Source: Prochlorococcus sp. AG-436-C14 (GTDB lineage: Bacteria; Cyanobacteriota; Cyanobacteriia; PCC-6307; Cyanobiaceae). From it: 63,649 bases of DNA. Where the stretch lies: the NCBI GenBank assembly GCA_003209755.1, contig QCPD01000011.1, positions 1 to 63,649 of the forward strand, read 5' to 3'. Shown here piece by piece: positions 60,950 to 63,649 of the stretch. Position 1 is the stretch's first letter. Each line of letters opens with the position of its first letter. The notes under the pieces are model-generated. The model was not told the origin of the DNA, did not search any database, and was given only the letters and a program-made list of their open reading frames with translations. A program made the position numbers and the translations under genes.

Positions 60950-61741
60950 TTAATTGACCTCGAATGTGACTCCCATTACGGCGGTGATATCTTTATCAAT
61001 TGTGCTTGTGTCGTATGAACCCCAGCTACTGACTCGTGTCGAATTCGGGACCGTGATTTGAAAGACACCAGTATCAACCTTTCTTACATTGCCTAGTTCT
61101 GAACCAGTTTGATAGACAATGGCTTCTGCTCTTGTATGTGCATCCTTAGTGGCTTTTGCAAGCATATCCACTCGTTTTGCTGCGAGTTGTGTATAAGTAA
61201 ATTCAGGTCTTCTGGGTCTTATAAGAACTCCTTTACCAAGTAAATCACTCGTCTTTCTGTATGTCTGATCAATATTGAAAACATCATTACTTTCAATTTC
61301 TATCCATTGAGATGTAACCCATTTCTTGGAAATTATTTCACCTGTTTTTGGGTTTTTATTGATTTCTTTTGATGTCGATGCAGGTAGTAAAGCTATTGAT
61401 TGGTAGTCATTATTTGTGATCCCATGACGATCAAGGAAAGCAATTGTCTTATCGATAGATAGTTTGTGTTTTTTATAAGAATCAACTTGTGAATTACCTT
61501 CTGTTTCAACTTTGACATCCCATTTTGCGATATCACTTTCTATACGTTCAGTACTCGCACCAGTGACTGTGATTGTGTTTGCAGCAGGTTTTAGCCCATC
61601 AACCAAAATCTTAGATGCACTTGTAAATCCAATAAGACCACCGATTGATAAAACTGTTGTAGCGAAAACAAGAGGTGGTGTACGACGAATAATTTGAACT
61701 GAATTGGCAGGTAAAGCCCTTAAAAGCGATAAAACTTTCAT
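60950..61741 (-). CDS. SIMPL-domain protein
   Basis: A 263-residue protein with one N-terminal helix (PLVFATTVLSIGGLIGFTSA), then the SIMPL (DUF541) domain: ITVTGASTERIESDIAKWDV, a central SQWIEIESNDVFNID segment, and AATKRV-like AAKRVDMLAKATKDAHTRAE. It is anchored in the membrane with the domain outside; the family has been linked to oxidative stress, but its chemistry is unknown. Its mRNA leader contains ACAACTCCTCACA, the Yfr1-like loop sequence. Confidence 0.85.
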   Translation of the reverse strand: MKVLSLLRALPANSVQIIRRTPPLVFATTVLSIGGLIGFTSASKILVDGLKPAANTITVTGASTERIESDIAKWDVKVETEGNSQVDSYKKHKLSIDKTIAFLDRHGITNNDYQSIALLPASTSKEINKNPKTGEIISKKWVTSQWIEIESNDVFNIDQTYRKTSDLLGKGVLIRPRRPEFTYTQLAAKRVDMLAKATKDAHTRAEAIVYQTGSELGNVRKVDTGVFQITVPNSTRVSSWGSYDTSTIDKDITAVMGVTFEVN

Positions 61742-62490
61742 TGGATTTAATTGTCGAAGTTGTGAGGAGTTGTATCTAGCGAAAAATCAATTCAATTCGA
61801 ATAAATGAATCTCTGGCTTTCGTTGATTGACCAGGGGACTGGTATTTCGCTTCCCATCAGCATACCTTTTATGAGTATGCCAATTTGTGAGTTGGTTCCT
61901 GATCATGCAATATCTTGATTGGGCACGCAAGAGTTTGAATGTACTATTTAGATATCTTTTAGCAAGATCTGCATAAAATAAAACTATTTTTGGAGATTCT
62001 TACCAAGGTAATAAAATTGATTTACTAATATTTTTTTATGTACTCATAAGCTTTTTCAAATCAATCCTTATCACCATGCCACTTGTATTTGAATAAGGTT
62101 CCGCGCAATACTTTTTTCATCTCTCTTTCACCAGATAGCTATGTACAAATGATGCTGCTAAAGTTTTTTTTATTTCTTTTAGTCAGGTCTCTTACCTTCG
62201 CCGATGCCAGAGGGTGCCTGAATTAACTGCTCACGCTTTGCTCATATGTAAGCGGAAACATTAGGAGATGAACTTATGAATTGATATTTCTTACCTCTAA
62301 TATTTCTTCCTTTGTTATTACTTTTTAGTAGTTTATATTAAGACGCTACCGCTTAATATCTACATACTTTAATGGGGGAGTGGGAGGAGCTAGGAGTCCT
62401 TGGTTGGTGTCGTCAACCCTCTTCTCAAATTCGTTTGATTTGCTATTAGTGTATTTAATAGCTAAAACAGGAGCCCACTCTTGAAGAGTT
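61742..62490. other. Gene-free stretch of about 750 bases
   Basis: I see no gene of credible length. It contains an inverted pair GCATAC/GTATGC around 61859-61880, one GGGCACGC motif near 61920, and an ORF of 19 codons on the minus strand (62061-62120) too short to judge. A GC-richer patch with TGGGGGAGTGGGAGGAG lies at about 62370. Confidence 0.5.
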
Positions 62491-62754
62491 ATGGATACAA
62501 AAGTTGCTTTTGAGACTGGTGCATTTGCTCTAACTCAAGAGATTTGGAATAAGGCTACTGATTTTTTAGGTCTCCAAAATAATGATGGTTCGACTCGTAT
62601 CAAAAGAATGGGAACCAATCAGATTCAGATTGTTAGATATTTAGATGTTGATCAAAAGAGTATTTTTGGGTGTAGCTCAAACCACAAGACAGAAGTAATA
62701 GCATCTTTTACAGGTCAGCTAAAAGGCAATAAGAAAATATGGATGAGTTCATAA
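62491..62754 (+). CDS. Hypothetical protein
   Basis: An 87-residue soluble protein (MDTKVAFETGAFALTQEIWN...). GAAGAG stands two bases before the ATG. No motif or family recognised. It converges on the RTX-type gene, eight bases apart. Confidence 0.5.
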   Translation: MDTKVAFETGAFALTQEIWNKATDFLGLQNNDGSTRIKRMGTNQIQIVRYLDVDQKSIFGCSSNHKTEVIASFTGQLKGNKKIWMSS

Positions 62755-62762
62755 TTGATAGG

Positions 62763-63649
62763 TTAAGCAAACCCAGTCATTTCAGTAAAGAGAGCTTTGT
62801 TCTCTGCTGATTCAGCAAAACCCAGAAGAAGCTCATATCTCGTTTCAATGCCTGCATCCAAGTTTCCTAGCCAATAGTTATACCCCTCTTGGTCATAGTC
62901 TCGACCCAGGACATTTACATAGAGAGTCTCAACGTACTTTGCATTAGAAACGTTTTCTCCATAACATTGTTGAAATTCCGCTGAGACAAGGAAAGAAGAT
63001 GCAACAACTCTTGAATCATTAACACCAGAGCTATACTGATTGATCCAATATTCCAGTCCAGAAGCATCAGGGAACCTTGCAAAAGCTGCGTTGTAAAGCC
63101 TAAACATTTCACCAGAGTCTGTATTTAAACCAGTGACCTGGTCAAAGACACCTTTGATATCAGCGATAGCACTCACGCTTTCATTTCCAGTTTTATCATC
63201 AAAAATGAGAGTGGGTATGCCAGTGATTTCATCAGTTGATCCGGTGGAACTGTTCCTGATTTCATAAGTTCCATCACCGTTATTGTAGAACGTGTAGTCT
63301 CGGAAGTTACCGCTATATGTTTGAACAACATCAACGTTCCCAGCTGCAACCAGTTGATCAGAGAACTGCAGATATTCAATGTTTTGAACTGTATCGACAC
63401 CATCAGGTGATGTGACTCTGATATCTTCAATTTGAATGGTTGTTGTGTCTCTTTTGATGGTGTAATCGTTGAAATTACCTGTCATATTAATAGTGTCAAC
63501 TCCTGCTCCACCATCTATCACATCACTACCACCACCACCTGTGATGTTGTCATTCCCAATTGTTCCGTTGATGATGTCGTTAGAACCTGTTCCTTGGATA
63601 TCATTATTTTTAATCGTTCCTGTCGTAATGACTTCACTGCTTAAGGCAG
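62763..63649 (-). CDS. RTX-type calcium-binding exoprotein with DUF4214, C-terminal part
   Basis: The frame is open to the right edge, so only the last 295 residues are seen. They begin with RTX-like repeats (GTGSNDIINGTIGNDNITGG, GGSDVIDGGAGVDTINMTG), then two beta segments of the FNDYTIKRDTT / FRDYTFYNNGDGTYEIRN kind found in these proteins, and a C-terminal DUF4214 region (FARFPDASGLEYWINQY; VLGRDYDQEGYNYWLGNLDA). It is probably secreted by a type I system and surface-bound. Its last residues are copied in the remnant at 44402. Confidence 0.85.
   Translation of the reverse strand, partial: ALSSEVITTGTIKNNDIQGTGSNDIINGTIGNDNITGGGGSDVIDGGAGVDTINMTGNFNDYTIKRDTTTIQIEDIRVTSPDGVDTVQNIEYLQFSDQLVAAGNVDVVQTYSGNFRDYTFYNNGDGTYEIRNSSTGSTDEITGIPTLIFDDKTGNESVSAIADIKGVFDQVTGLNTDSGEMFRLYNAAFARFPDASGLEYWINQYSSGVNDSRVVASSFLVSAEFQQCYGENVSNAKYVETLYVNVLGRDYDQEGYNYWLGNLDAGIETRYELLLGFAESAENKALFTEMTGFA

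Noticed and set aside
62061-62120. 19-codon minus-strand ORF (MKKVLRGTLFKYKWHGDKD)
   Set aside because: Protein-like in composition, but too short and with a poorly spaced ribosome site; there is no second line of evidence.

Overview
The window looks like a low-GC marine picocyanobacterium, most likely a low-light Prochlorococcus. The evidence is the AT-rich sequence, the core block penicillin-binding protein 2 / paired flavodiiron genes / alaS / speA / ndk / thiO / gatB / coaE / argJ, many very short genes, a PmeII-type restriction pair, and small RNAs of the cyanobacterial Yfr type. No tRNA, rRNA, CRISPR array, transposase or recombinase gene was seen.

Layout. (1) 1-18.3 kb is an accessory region on the minus strand. 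It holds a family of TPR proteins that share a leader and TPR block but carry different C-terminal enzymes (two sulfotransferases, one family-9-like glycosyltransferase, one methyltransferase, one cut by the window edge). A DUF6165 gene, a secreted metzincin, decayed copies of the enzyme tails and many dispersed non-coding repeats lie among them. (2) 8.3-8.9 kb, 14.6 kb and 19.8-20.2 kb hold minus-strand small RNA genes: two Yfr2-like genes, each next to a hairpin RNA with the ACUCCUCACAC motif known from Yfr1, plus two further single hairpin RNAs. (3) 20.8-38.0 kb is core chromosome: cell-wall synthesis, electron-sink flavodiiron proteins, tRNA charging, polyamine, CoA and arginine synthesis. 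(4) 38.0-48.2 kb is an island directly behind argJ. The last codons and stop of argJ recur six more times at intervals, and three of the copies encode the same peptide with synonymous changes. Between the copies lie a GIY-YIG-like nuclease, a cytosine methyltransferase with its restriction enzyme, a small secreted protein, a methyltransferase with a large exoprotein, and a two-helix membrane protein. This looks like repeated site-specific insertion at the 3' end of argJ, with the displaced gene tails left behind as layers. (5) 48.4-63.6 kb is a further accessory region of small genes and large exoproteins. Four proteins here and in the argJ island, plus the metzincin at 5 kb, end in the same ~176-residue domain, and others carry DUF4214 or RTX-type repeats. 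A shortened DnaB-like helicase and a SIMPL protein are also present.

How it fits together. Accessory cargo in both the argJ island and the TPR region is accompanied by an 18-fold repeated core sequence (ATCnATTGnTATrACT), usually beside short iterated motifs that differ from cassette to cassette but match at the two ends of one cassette. I read this as a family of small, non-autonomous integrating cassettes using recombinases encoded elsewhere. The cargo is mostly cell-surface proteins, surface-modifying enzymes and defence genes. That reading is inference; the repeats themselves are visible in the sequence.
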